A stretch of DNA of 64,000 nt. Origin: Adiantum capillus-veneris. Its lineage: Eukaryota > Streptophyta > Polypodiopsida > Polypodiales > Pteridaceae. Every line of letters starts with the position of its first letter. The stretch's first letter is position 1. The stretch spans positions 121,986,817-122,050,816 of the forward strand of contig CM043958.1 of the NCBI GenBank assembly GCA_014529385.2, in the 5' to 3' direction. The notes beneath the pieces are model-generated. The model saw only the letters and a list, made by a program, of their open reading frames with translations. It was not told the DNA's origin and searched no databases. Both the position numbers and the translations under genes were made by a program. Shown here piece by piece: positions 46,652 through 57,754 of this stretch.

Positions 46652-46814
46652 ATTTAGCTTTTTCTTTGAGCCTAAATGCAATACAAAATGTTTAACTATT
46701 CACATTGCTTTTTTCTAGCTTGGCACAAACATTGTCCTCTAGCTGATACAATTGGACGACACCCATACACGATTATCAAATTGGTTGTGCAGTTTCATCT
46801 TAAAAAAATTTCCA

Positions 46815-47095
46815 ATGTACTTTGTACTTGTTTACTTTAGTGCTAGATGATTGATGTCAATGTGCGTACGTCCTGTTATGTTCTATAGCAATGCCCACCA
46901 AGAAAAATTTGCCAATGCATTTTGTACTTGTTTACTTCAGTGCTAGATGATTGATTGCTTGTTAGGTTCCATTCTTGAGGTTGACATGCTCAAAGAGTCT
47001 ATGTGCCCCATCTGAGTCACTTCCTTAAGTATTCACAAGAGTAGTCAATGTGCGTATGTCTTGTTATGTTCTAAAGCAATGCCCACCAAGCAAGA
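46815..47095 (+). repeat. Dispersed direct repeats
   Basis: TTGTACTTGTTTACTTTAGT followed by GCTAGATGATTGAT occurs near 46820 and 46920. TCAATGTGCGTACGTCCTGT followed by TATGTTCTATAGCAATGC occurs near 46857 and, with changes, near 47045. This indicates overlapping duplication events. Confidence 0.8.
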
Positions 47096-47342
47096 CTACT
47101 TAATGCCACTAAAAGATTTTAGTCCATAGGGGGACTTTGCTCTTATGCTAACCCAAAAAAAAATGTTTTGCCCACCTTCGGTGTGCTCCCCCCTACTAGT
47201 CTTTTGCAAACATCACAAGCAACTTTGTCATTGATGAAGGATCAACTCTTTACAATGGTACGTTAAAAGTTCAAGGATACTTTAAGAATACTTAAATTCC
47301 CGTATAAATATTCAATATAGGTTTTTATAATGAACTTTTTAT

Positions 47343-47571
47343 TTTTTGGAGTGATGTTGGATGCCTTATTTATGTATGCAATACGAGGCCAAATATTTAG
47401 TTTGCAGTCTCACATGTTAGCCTATTTATGCATAGCCCAAGATCTAAGCATTGGCAGGCTGTTAAGAGAATCTTTTGCTACTTGAGTGGCATTTTACATC
47501 TTGGGTTATTTATCCCAAGGGGGGGTCATTGCCACCAAATTTGCATGCTTTTCCGTACTCGGATTGGGCTT
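47343..47571 (+). pseudogene. Ty1/copia RNase H region, left part
   Basis: CLIYVCNTRPNI, HSPRSKHWQAVKRIFCYLSGI and LHLGLFIP match the copia RT/RNase H junction, ending in SDWA, where the chromovirus LTR begins. The same domain resumes in frame at 56280. Sequence upstream of 47343 is not recognisably copia. Confidence 0.82.
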
Positions 47572-47750
47572 GTAATGGAAATGGCCTATGAACTTTGAGA
47601 ATAGTGGAATTAGGAAAATTAAAGAGAGCATTTTTGTGAGACTACTTTGAGAACATAGAGGGTAAACTCAATTGATGGTAGCAACATAATCATAGTACTT
47701 AATTAACTTGGCATGGACAATACTTTTGCAAGAGAGAGAGTTTAGAGAAC

Positions 47751-48017
47751 TTGACAATAGTTGAGGACCGGATTTATGTGGAGCCGGTCACCCCTCCAAT
47801 AGGCATTTGTATTATAGCTTCTCCCATCAAGAGAGACTTGGTACAATACAATCTTTGTGTTCCTTGTGACTTAGGCGATGCAATGAATATGGAAAGATTC
47901 ATGCATCACGAGCATAACATAGACTTTGTAAAAAGCATTAACTATCCCAAGCCTCAGTCTCAAGGCCTCAAACACCTTCAAAGGTGGAGAGAGCTTGTGG
48001 AGAATGAGGGTAAGTAA
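47751..48017 (+). other. Antisense ORF in 3' LTR, frameshifted copy
   Basis: This 88-codon frame is homologous to the 100-codon frame at 54959-55261 of the other LTR, but a two-base AG insertion in GAGAGAG separates it from the ATG. It reads VEDRIYVEPVTPPIGICI, then CVPCDLGDAMNMERFMHHEH, and ends LVENEGK. I do not recognise it. Confidence 0.5.
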
Positions 48018-48636
48018 CAGGAAGAAGAAACATTCATAGGAGAAATAAATAGTTCCTCACTTACATCACTCTTCTTGCTAGCATACATAATAGCATAGAA
48101 ATGAAGATGACAAGCTTAAGCATTGAAGCATGGCTCTTGGTTGGATTTGCATTCCATAGCCAAGAGTGTTGGTGTAGGCTCTCAACTTCTCTACTAGTTT
48201 GGAGAAGGAGATGGAGCTCTTGCACTTTGCACTTCACACAATGAGAGTGTGTGTGAGTGTGTGTGGAAGAGTATACCCCCCAAGAAACCCTCCTTGTTGC
48301 TTTGGTCAACCCCCCCTTGTAGCTCATTCTTGAAGCTTATTGGACCCCTCCAAGCCTAGCCAATCACATGCAAGAGGCATATCAAGCAAAAAAGGGTAGG
48401 TTTTGGACAAGTGTCCTTCTTTTCCTTTTGAGGGAGAGAGGCTTGATAATTGCTTAGATAATTATTTAATTAATCTAAATGATCATTGAATCCCTTTTAA
48501 GCCTATCCAATAGATTCACGCACACCTTGAAGACAACATGGGAAGTGACTTAACATGTGTCCTTGCTGCCTCTTGAGGCTTGGACTTGCTGCCTCTTAAC
48601 ATGTGTCCTTGCTGTCTCTTGAGGCTTGGGCTTACC

Positions 48637-48638
<2 letters not shown>

Positions 48639-48722
<84 letters not shown>

Positions 48723-48812
48723 GCGTGTGCGCGTGCGCATGTGCGCGTGCGCGTGCGCATGTGCGTGTGTGTGTGTGCATGTGCGTGTGCGTGTGCGTGT
48801 GCGTGTGCGTGT
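48639..48812 (+). repeat. (GT)n grading into (GTGC)n / (GTGCGT)n
   Basis: About 40 GT units are followed by about 95 bases of GTGC-type alternating purine-pyrimidine sequence, strongly Z-DNA-prone. The partner LTR has only a plain GT run of 47 bases. Confidence 0.95.
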
Positions 48813-48879
48813 TATTCTCTATCATCCCCCTAGCTTTAGGGCTCTCCCCCTCCTTTGTAGGGATGTTGTTGACTTTTGG

Positions 48880-49090
48880 AACACAAGCACCTTAGTCAGC
48901 AAGCACGACAAAGCACCTCAAGCTTGGGTAGTGTTCCCACAAGCACCTCAAGCTCCCTAGTTGGCAAGCACCTCAAGCATCTTAGTCATCAAGAACAACA
49001 AGTACCTCAAGCATCTTAGCCATCAAGCACGACAAGCACCTCAAGCATCTTAGTTAGCAAGCACAACAAGCACCTCAATCTTGGGCCGGG
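48880..49090 (+). repeat. Minisatellite inside the LTR, 40-50 bp units
   Basis: Units of CAAGCACCTCAAGCATCTTA followed by GTCAGCAAGCACGACAAG recur about five or six times. The other LTR has about three (55893-55990). Confidence 0.85.
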
Positions 49091-49779
49091 TTACCACCTC
49101 TAGCACAACCCTAGCTTACCTAAGGTAAAAGGACTTTAACACTAACCTTTGGAGGTCTTAAATGAAGCTAACCCTAAGGTCTTTAAGCTCCATTGGCTAG
49201 CCTTTCTCTTTGACAAACCATCTCTCATTTGGACCCCTTTACCATTGGCCTTGTGTTGAGATGGATCTGTAATCACATGTCTATATTCTAACCCTTGTTC
49301 TCGTTATTCTCCCACATTAAATGATCAGTTTAATATGAGAAAATAATTTGGTTTGGTTAGATGTTATATTTTATGACATTACCTCTCTATTGAAATCATA
49401 GTCATCCCCGACTATGAGGTAGAAGAGATAAAGCCTTAGTCATTAGTCAATCTTTCTTAGTGGGTAGAGGATCCCTTTTTACCCTACAACATCTTTCCAA
49501 GATGGATGACTAATCCATTTGGTGTTTGGGAGACATAGCTGCCGCAAGAATGTCTACTCTTTAGTCCATTTCATTCTCCCAAACTAGAGTGACAAATTCT
49601 ACTTGGTGTTTGAGAGACGTCGTCATCACAAACATGATTCTAAGCATGCATACTATTTAATTTTTGGCACAAGAAAAAGAAAATTAGTCTTATAAGAAAA
49701 AAACATTGGTCATTTAAAAGAAATTTGTATAGTTGCACTCTAATGTAGCATTCTAAGTATTGACAAGGTTCATACCATC

Positions 49780-50190
49780 CTTTAGTTATATTCCTTGCAT
49801 CCATCTAGCATCTTCAAAAGGATAATTTTTGAACTTAATAAGATATCGTCACATAATCTTACAATCTTGTACCTTGTCTTCATGCCGAAGGATAGCTTCG
49901 AGTCGTAACACCTCTTCTTGGTCTTCAATTTCAGGAGGGTCTTCAATAATTGGTTCACTTGGTGGCTCTCCTTTGTAGGGATTAAGTAGGCTCACATGAA
50001 AAGCATTGTGTATGAGCCAATGGTTGGGCAACTTGAGTTGATAAGCCACTTCATTGATTGGCTTCAAGATTTGAAACGGACCATAGTATCTTTTTGCTAG
50101 TTTAGCATAATACTTTTGATGGCCCGTAGGATTTTTGCCCGTCGTTTGCCTCAATCGAGCTCTTAGGAAATTTAAGTAAGACCCAATCAT
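49780..50190 (-). pseudogene. Chromovirus integrase C-terminus and chromodomain
   Basis: [23 protein letters not shown] and [21 protein letters not shown] form the C-terminal integrase module. [19 protein letters not shown], a TGA, then RYLIKFKNYPFEDARWM give a plant chromodomain broken by one stop near 49849. In chromoviruses this domain guides integration to modified chromatin. It overlaps the upstream frame by about 90 bases in a different register, reflecting a frameshift. Confidence 0.85.
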
Positions 50191-50962
50191 TTTCTTTGAA
50201 CATCAAGGCCCTTCTGTGCTTGTCAGTAGCATCTTTTTGCCTTTGTTGAGAGATGGATATAGCCTCCTTAATATTTTGGAAAGATTCTTGTAGGTCACGA
50301 CTATACTCATTTGCAGCGAAGATCTTCCCATGTACTTTTAGTAGCAAGGGGCTTTTTGGTCTTCCCTTAATGATTTCAAAAGGTGCTTTTCCCGTAGAAG
50401 TATGGACAGTATTATTGTACGCATACTCTACAAGAGGTAAGTACTTTTTCCATTGTGAGCGTTGATCTACTTTTGTAGCATAAGTTCTTAGTAGATCAAG
50501 AATCATAAGACTGGCTATCTCACTTTGGCCATCCGTTTGTGGGTGATAGGCCGAAGAGAAATTCAATCTTGTACCTAGGTTTTCAAAGAGACCTTTCCAA
50601 AAATTACTTGTCATTCTAAGATCTCTATCTGACACGATGGATGTTGGAAATCCATGGTGTTTGAAAATGTGAGATATGAAGAGAGTTGCCATTTGGTGTG
50701 CCTTAATAGTCTTTTTGACAGGAATAAAGTGTGCTTGCTTGCTAAACCTTTTGACTATTGTCCATATTCTCGTATTCCCATGGATAGACTTGGGTAATCC
50801 ATGGATATACTCTCCCATGGTGAATTAGGGATTGGCAATGGCTGGAGTAATCCAAGTTGCTTCCCTTTATCATATTTAGTCTTTTGGCATACTACACATT
50901 TTGAAACATACTCTTGTATGTCCACTTTCATGGTAGGCCAATAGAAGTACGTCTCTACTCCT
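50102..50962 (-). pseudogene. Chromovirus integrase core
   Basis: The frame 50102-50818 contains RFSKQAHFIPVKK, then IVSDRDLRMTSNFWKGLFEN with the second catalytic Asp, then SSAYHPQTDGQSEIA with the catalytic Glu, then YNNTVHTSTGKAPFEI. The segment upstream to 50962 carries PWESISMDFI with the first Asp, in another frame. Where relatives have VDRFSK this copy has VKRFSK. The chain would catalyse cDNA insertion. Confidence 0.88.
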
Positions 50963-51570
50963 CAAAGAGTAGGTTGAATGCCTCTATGCCCCACATAGGG
51001 AGGAGCATGGGATTCATACATGACGTTTTCATGAAGGGAGTGGGTAACACATAGCCTATTTCCATAGAGAAGATAACCATCCTGCAAGATGAATGGTTCC
51101 TCTTTCTTCCCCAAAGCAACGGCTGAAATTATGTCTTTAAAGTCAGAGTCAGTAGCATTCATCTATCATAGAAGATAGATCATTGTGAGTAGCTATAGAC
51201 ATTGCATTAACTTTTGGTCGTCGTCGTGAAAGTGCATCAGCCACTTGATTGTGCTTACCAACAATTTGAGCAATATGAAAATAAAATTGCGAAAGAAAAT
51301 TTTCACACCTCATTTGTTTGTCAAAAAGCTTGGTTTGCGTCATGAAGTGAGACTTTGATGGTCTTTTTGTAAGATAAATGGAGTCCCCAATAGATAGTGC
51401 TTTTGTGTAATAGCTAAAAGCTCTTTCTCATAAATGCCTAAGACCCGCTCATCTGTATTGAGCCTTCGGCTCTCATATGCTATGGTGTTTGCGCTTCTTG
51501 AAGCAAGACTGCTCCAAGGCAATCACCACAAGAATCACATTGGACCTCAAATGGCTTTGAGAGATCCGGA
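50963..51570 (-). pseudogene. Chromovirus RNase H and integrase zinc region
   Basis: SQFYFHIAQIVGKHNQVADALSRR is the RNase H to integrase transition. HENVMYESHAPPYVGHRGIQPTL, then CVVCQKTK, gives the His-His-Cys-Cys integrase zinc finger. Frames change at about 51160 and 51340. The upstream RNase H (RRLNTDERVLGIYEKELLAI) is also frame-broken. Confidence 0.82.
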
Positions 51571-51571
51571 A

Positions 51572-52381
51572 TCATAAGGACTGGTTGGGAGGTAAGCTTG
51601 TCTTTGAGCTTGTCAAAGCATTTTGCTCCTTAGCAGTCCATGAGTACTTAACATTCTTCTTGGTTAAGTCATGTAATGGTCCTGCTATTTGAGAGAATTT
51701 TGTTATGAAGCATCTATAGTATGTACACATACCAATAAAGCTTCTTAGCTCATGTAGATTCCCTGGATTAGGCCATGCTTTTATTTCCTCTACCTTTGAT
51801 GGATCCATATGAATACCATCTTGAGGGATAATATGACCTAAGTATTGAATTTCTTGAACGAAAATTTTGCTTTTCTTTTGATTGAGAAAAATCTTGTTCT
51901 CCCTCAATGCTTGAGAAATCACTTGGAGATGTTGCTTGTGTTCCTCCAAGGACTTTGAGTAGATGACGATATCATCAAACACTCCGGTGAGTTTGCGGTA
52001 GGGTCTAAAGATTTTCACCATTAAATGATTGAAGGTGGTTGGTGCATTAGTCAAGCCAAAAGGCATGACTAGATATTCATAAAGACCAAACATTGTACGA
52101 AATGCGGTCTTTAAGATATCTTCATCCACTATCCTTATTTGATGATAGCCACTTTTAAGGCCAATCCTACTGAAGTAGATAGAGCCATGTAGCTTATCAA
52201 ACATATCTTCTACTCGAGGCATGAGAAATTTGTTTTTGATAGTGATATGGTTTAGTGCTCGATAGTCCATCCACATACAGTATGTACCATCTTCCTTTTG
52301 CACTAAAAGGACTGGAGAACAAAAGGGAGAGGAGCTAGGCCTCACCATCCCTTTGTCTACCAATTCTTGTACTTGCCTCAT
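51572..52381 (-). pseudogene. Chromovirus reverse transcriptase
   Basis: A 269-residue frame: ELVDKGMVRPSSSPFCSPVL, MDYRALNHITIKNKFLMPRV, FSRIGLKSGYHQIRI, FGLYEYLVMPFGLTNAPTTF, VFDDIVIYSKS, YLGHIIPQDGI and LRSFIGMCTYYRCFI. The catalytic motif A Asp (normally I-D-L-K-S-G-Y-H) has become Gly through a GAC to GGC change. Motif C reads FDD where Y-x-D-D is usual. Upstream (52440-52600), SNFLKGFQDVFIDDIPMDLPP is the usual lead-in. Confidence 0.9.
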
Positions 52382-52620
52382 GATATCCTCTTGCTGACCT
52401 TGGGAAACTCGATAAGGAGACTTGTTAGGTGGTGAGCTTCCTGGTAGGAGCTCAATTTGATGGTCATCATCCCCTCATTTTGGAGGTAAGTCCATAGGGA
52501 TATCATCGATGAACACATCTTGGAATCCTTTTAGAAAATTAGACAAGTCTAACTCTTCTTGATTCCTATAATTTACATTTGATGAAACATTAGGACCTTT
52601 TAGGGACTCTTTGACGAAAA

Positions 52621-53180
52621 TCATGTACCCAAAAGTGATCTCTTCATTGACTTATCAAAAGCAAGAGGATTTACAAGTGGTATGATATGACCAAACTCAC
52701 TAGCATCTATATACATGTTATTTCCCCTGTAGGTGAAGTAGATTCTCATTTTAGGGAATTTCATGTTGGCAGCCATGCGGTTGAACCTTGGTGCCCCTAG
52801 GATAGCATCCTCATGATGCTCGAGAGGAGAGATGAAAAGGTCTTCTTTGTCAATGTAGCTTTGGACATGAAGCCTCAACTTCCCAATCAAGGGAGTAATG
52901 GAGGCTTGTTGTCCCTTGAAGCTGTGTCGACCGTTCTAGTATCTCCCATCTCAAAAGCTTGAATGTCCAACTTGGTGGCCAACTCTGTTAATATGAAGTT
53001 GTGAGTAGAGCTAGGATCAAACAAGATGAAGGCATCATGTTCCCTTAAATTTCCCCAAGCATAGGAGAGACGTGATCCTTTGCAATGAGCATCCTCTTTT
53101 GGAGCTTCGATAGTGGAAGCTCTAGGAGTCTCATTGCGGGCATTTCTCTCGGGCAAGAACCATGTCCTTGCTCCCCTCAC
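52621..53180 (-). pseudogene. Chromovirus protease region
   Basis: AFILFDPSSTHNFILTELATKL is the retropepsin active-site block; relatives have F-D-S-G-S-T-H, here F-D-P-S-S-T-H, so the catalytic Gly is lost. The next frame (52890-52621) holds EHHEDAILGAPRFNRM, the flap and core region. A frameshift lies at about 52888. Confidence 0.78.
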
Positions 53181-54440
53181 TTAAAACATTTATGGTCCTT
53201 GCGAAAAGCTTCAAGCTCTTCAAGAAAGATATTTTTTTTACCTTTGTAAACTCCTTGGACCGATTGTTGTTGTTGTTGTTGTTGGAATTGCATTGGAAAG
53301 AATTTTGGGCATTGGTTTCCCCTTTGCATCACTTTTGTCTTTGTTTTCCATGGGCTTGACATTCTGTCTATCCCCTTGTTGGAAATTGAGGTGTGAAGCA
53401 ACCGTGGTGTGGTGGATTACTTTGGTGATAGAACCAGACCATTGAGAGTTGACATACGGCCATCTCTTTAGGTAATCCCAAACATAATTGTTGCTTTTGC
53501 TCGGCAAAGTCTATCTTTTGAAAGACAATAGCCTTGAGATGTAAATCCCAAAACTTGTCCACATATTTGTGGATAGACTCATGGGAGAGAAGCTTCAAAC
53601 TCTGCCATTCAGTAAGCACTTTGTCATTTGCATTGCTTGCAAGGAAATGCTTCATGATGGAAACTCGTAGAGTTTTCCATGTCTTTGGGGCTTCACCATT
53701 GCCGATTTTTGGAAGTGTATAGCTACATGACGTAGCTTGGAGGACTCCGTGAAGTCCTCATCTCCAAAGGCCGCATCAAATTGTTGGATGAAGGCCAATA
53801 CTTAGTCGGTAGCACCAAAGGTGCCATCATAGGTGAGAAAAGAGATACTTTTTCCTTCCTCTTTGAACTTCTTGAGATTTTGTGGCCTTCGCCATGTAGG
53901 GTAAGATTTGGGATGTCCTCCCCTCATATATTCTCTAGGAGAATAGCCATAGCTTTCTTCGGAAGAGGAAGAAGGTGAAGAAGAAAGAGAAGAGGATGGC
54001 CTCTTTCTTACCCTTTTCTTTCTTTGTTTCCTCTCTTTCCTTTTAGATTGACAAGGAGAAGGACCGTGGGTTGACCATTTCCTCTTGGGAGGAGTTGGCG
54101 ATCGTCTAGACCGTCGTCTTCATGGAGCCACATCTTTAGAGGAACTTAGGGATTCATTACTTTCTTATTCTTTGGATTCCTCCTCTCGTATGGGAGAGAG
54201 TTTTGTTTTGGGGGGTCTCATCAAGAGGACTCCTAAGCTCTCTCTCCTCATGGAGAGGAAGGGAAATCCCATAAGCGCAAAGTTGTTGAGTGACTTTGGC
54301 TTGCAAATCAGAGTTGCCCATAGCTTGCTACAACCTAGTAGCAAGATAATTGACAAACATGGGGGCATCATCATTAGCATCTTCATGTGCAAAATCAGAG
54401 TTATCAATGTTCATTCTACTCTCTTGGTTATTGTCAGTCA
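53181..54440 (-). pseudogene. Chromovirus gag
   Basis: Pieces in several frames: MTDNNQESRMNIDNSDFAHE near 54440, MKHFLASNANDKVLTEWQSL with HESIHKYVDKFWDLHLKA (gag core) at 53655-53500, a polyglutamine run (QQQQQQQ) near 53270, and a zinc knuckle near 53180 reading CFK-stop-GEQGHGSC, in which the second Cys codon TGT has become TGA. Many stops are present. Confidence 0.75.
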
Positions 54441-54859
54441 TGCTAATTATACTAATGTAGAGAATTACTTTGTGTGTTTACTTAGTGTATTCTTTGGTAA
54501 TTCAAAACCTTAATTTCTACTCCTCTTAGCCTTTGAAAACCAGCACTTAAGCATCTACACCCACGGCTCGAATTGGTTAATTATAGAGAGTTGTGGAGTG
54601 GGTCTAATATTGCAGAATTTCCAAGGGATAGCTCCTTTTAGACTTCTTATGGCTCAATAATGGTAAAGCTGTAGGCAAGTCTAAAAAGACCCCATTATTA
54701 AGACCAAATCTCCCAAGGTATGCACCATATCCCACATAGTGGGCTCAACAAAATCGATAACAAATCCCAGTGCCACTTACCCTAATATAATTAATAAAAT
54801 CAACCATTAATAGGATGCTTAAGGACCTTTCTTCTTAAGCAAGAACAGAGAAATCAAAT

Positions 54860-54871
54860 GCTCAGATACCA
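54860..54871 (-). promoter_or_regulatory. Primer-binding site, tRNA-Met-like
   Basis: The reverse complement reads TGGTATCTGAGC, one base from the standard TGGTATCAGAGC, one base away from the LTR start at 54873. It sets element polarity. Confidence 0.82.
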
Positions 54872-54872
54872 A

Positions 54873-55816
54873 TGTAATGAAAATGGCCTACTTTGAGAAC
54901 ATAGAGGGTGTACTGAATTGATGGTAGCAACATAATCATAGTAGTTAATTAACTTGGCATGGACAATACTTTTGCAAGAGAGAGTTTAGAGAACTTGACA
55001 ACAGTTGAGGACCGGATTTATGTGGAGCCGGTCACCCCTCCAATAGGCATTTGTATTATAGCTTCTCCCATCAAGAGAGACTTGGTACAGTACAATCTTT
55101 GTGTTCCTTGTGACCTAGGCAATGCAATGAATATGGAAAGATTCATGCATCACGAGCATAACATAGACTTTGTAAAAAGCATTAACTATCCCAAGCCTCA
55201 GTTTCAAGGCCTCAAACACCTTCAAAGGTGGAGAGAGCTCGTGGAGAATGAGGGTAAGTAAGAGGAAGAAGATACATTCATAGGAGAAATAAATAGTTCC
55301 TCACTTATCATCACTCTTCTTGCTAGCATACATAATAGCATAGTAATGAAAATGACAAGCTTAAGCATTGAAGCATGGCTCTTGGTTGGATTTGCATTCC
55401 ATAGCCAAGAGTGTTGGTGTAGGCTCTCAACTTCTCTACTAGCTTGGAGAAGGAGATGGAGCTCTTGCACTTCACACAATGAGAGTGAGTGTGAGTGTGT
55501 GTGGAAGAGTATACCCCCCAAGCAACCCCCCTTCTTGCTTTGGTCGACCCCCCCTTGTAGCTCATGCTTGAAGCTTATTGTACCCCTCCATAGCCAATCA
55601 CATGCAAGAGGCATATCAAGCAAAAAAGGGTAGGTTTTGGACAAGTGTCCTTCTTTCCCCTTTGATGGAGAGAGGCTTGATAATTGCTTAGATAATTATT
55701 TAATTAATTTAAATTCTCATTGGACCTCTTTTAAGCCTATGCAATAGGATTCAGGCACACCTTGAGGACAACATGGCTTGACATGTGTACTTGCTGCCTC
55801 TTGAGGCTTGGGCTTA

Positions 55817-55865
<49 letters not shown>

Positions 55866-56279
55866 CTCTCTCTCATCCCCCTAGCTTTAGGGCACGACAA
55901 GCACCTCAAGCATCTTAGTCATCAAGCACGGCAAGTACCTCAAGCATCTTAGTCAGCAAGCACGACAAGCATCTCAAGCATGGGTCAAGTTCCCACCTCA
56001 AGCACAGCCCTAGCTTACCTAAGGTCAAAGGTCTTTTAACACTAACCTTTGGAGGTCTTCAATGAAGCTAACCCTAAGGTATTTAAGCTCCATTGGCTAA
56101 CCTTGCTCTTTGACAGACCATCTCTCATTTGGGCCCCTTTATCATTGGCCCTATGTTGAGATAGATATGCAAGTACATGTCTATATTCCAACCCTTGTTC
56201 TCGTTTATTCTCCCACAATAAATGATCAGTTTAATAGGAGAAAATCATTTGGGTTGGTTAGATATTAGATTTTATGACA
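54873..56279 (-). mobile_element. Chromovirus 5' LTR (1407 bp)
   Basis: It is homologous throughout to 47572-49378. On + it starts TGTAATG and ends ATGACA. It contains the intact 100-codon antisense ORF, a GT array (55818-55864) and a short minisatellite (55893-55990). The many substitutions and indels against its partner indicate an old insertion. Confidence 0.9.
54959..55261 (+). other. Antisense ORF in 5' LTR, 100 codons from ATG
   Basis: MDNTFARESLENLTTVEDRI, then GICIIASPIKRDLVQYNLCV, then NAMNMERFMHHEHNIDFVKS, ending WRELVENEGK. The stop overlaps a consensus 5' splice donor (GAGG then GTAAGT). The frame is antisense to the element and partly kept in both LTRs. It could be a captured host exon or chance. 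I recognise no family. Confidence 0.5.
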
Positions 56280-56720
56280 TGCTAGTTGTTATGACACATT
56301 AGTGTCCACGAGTGATTTTTGTTTCATGCTTGGCAGTTCATGCATATCATGGTTGAGCTAGAAGAAACCTACTATGGCCACTTCCAGTTGTGAAGGTGAG
56401 GACAAGAGCGCATTCTTCACAGCTATGATTGAGCGTGTATGTCTCAGATGACACGACCAACATCATCTACATTGTCATTCCGAGCGCATTGCAGTTTTTC
56501 ATGCTCACATAAAGCAAGTTGAGGTTCATTATCACTATGTCAAAGAGAGACTCTCAGCCGCATAGATTAGCTTGGCTTATGTGCCGGCACAGGACAACCT
56601 TGCAGATCTTTTCACAAAGGTATTGCCTCCTATGAAGTTCAAATCTTTTTGCAAAGATTTGGGTTTACTCCTCTTTGGGGATTGGTCGTGTCCTCAAGGC
56701 ATGGCACTTCCCTATACACT
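56280..56720 (+). pseudogene. Ty1/copia RNase H, right part
   Basis: It resumes the domain cut at 47571: CYDTLVSTSDFCFMLGSSCISW, then (frameshifted) VFHAHIKQVEVHYHYVKERL, and ISLAYVPAQDNLADLFTKVLPPMKF with FCKDLGLL, the standard end of copia RNase H. Several stops. The LTR that should follow is not clearly delimited. Confidence 0.85.
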
Positions 56721-57754
56721 ATGTGCCAGCTCTTGTTCATCGCATCACTGCCAAGGGAGATTTGTCACCATGTATGAGGTAGCGATGTGTATACACATTG
56801 ATTGTCGAGGCATTTTTTCCATCACTAGGAGGATTTTTCCCCGTGCATTATATATTTGCCCACCATTCTAGGGCTAACTTATCTTTCCAGTGTGCACTAA
56901 GCAATATACTCTCTGTTGTGTGCCTTGAGCTTCTTTATCTTCTTCAAGTTGTGTATGTGTTTTCTTGCAACCATAATTTCAACAAGATAGTGATCACTAA
57001 GCAAGCGTGCAATACCACTGTAACGACTCAAATGTTCCATCTACAATCATCATTCCACGTAATATTACATGTCAGTAGCTCCAAGAAGCATGGGATTACT
57101 ATTGTTGAATTGGCACTGATCAAGCTATTGCATACATAATTTCTGCTCCAGAAAGTCTAGTAGATGGACCTCTACTATTTCTCATCATAAATTTTCTAAG
57201 TTTCTGGGGGGGGGAAAATCAAGCACCAATGCTCACTCAAGTTGCAGCTTGCAGTGAAGAGCTATTTGTGCATTGCAGATGCAAGATGCACCAACAATGA
57301 AACAACCTCCACAAGGCATGCACACGAGACTTGCATGCCTCTTTCATGTTACTTTGAAATATTGTTTGTAAACTTGTATAGTTGTAGAGGGAGAGAGAAC
57401 GAGCCTTGCACCCAAGACGTTACCCTCGCTTTAGAGAGCCTGACAGTAGGAGGTGTTGTTTTGTGGGCATCCTCAATTAGATTCAGACTTCGGATGCCAA
57501 AAATTCAATTTACTTGGATATTAACCTACTCAATAAACCACCAATATTCGCCCTACTCTCGTACTAACTTCGTTGATTGGGTGTCATCACTATTCGTACA
57601 ATTAAGTTAACTTTATCTTGTTTTTCCTTATTCTTCTCACTACTATGTGTATATGTAAAGAAAAAAAAAAGAGAAGAAAAGAAGAAACAAACATGCCACC
57701 TTCCACAACCACTAAAATTGTGCAACAGCTCACAAACTTGCAACAATCACTTGC
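56721..57754 (+). other. Probable 3' flank of the copia element
   Basis: It should contain the copia polypurine tract and 3' LTR, but I cannot set boundaries. A G9 run lies at 57206-57214 and an A12 run near 57660. No gene is supported. Confidence 0.4.

Larger units (their letters stand above)
47572..49378 (-). mobile_element. Chromovirus 3' LTR (1807 bp)
   Basis: On - it starts TGTCATAAAA and ends CATTACA. It is about 400 bases longer than its partner. The differences are a 56-base segment at about 47590-47645, a longer GT/GC array (48639-48812) and extra 40-50 bp units at 48880-49090. A purine-rich AGAGAGGTAA precedes it on -, a plausible polypurine tract. Confidence 0.9.
47572..56279 (-). 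mobile_element. Ty3/gypsy chromovirus, complete structure, inactive
   Basis: An 8.7 kb - strand element with both LTRs (47572-49378 and 54873-56279), a tRNA-Met-type primer site at 54860-54871, and domains in gypsy order: gag, protease, RT, RNase H, integrase, chromodomain. It sits within a copia RNase H domain, whose frame is restored if the element is removed. Target duplication is weak (GGCT / TGCT). Stops, frameshifts and lost catalytic residues show it is old. Confidence 0.92.

Noticed and set aside
54085-54513. 142-codon + strand ORF as a gene
   Set aside because: It is antisense to the chromovirus gag. No recognisable domain.
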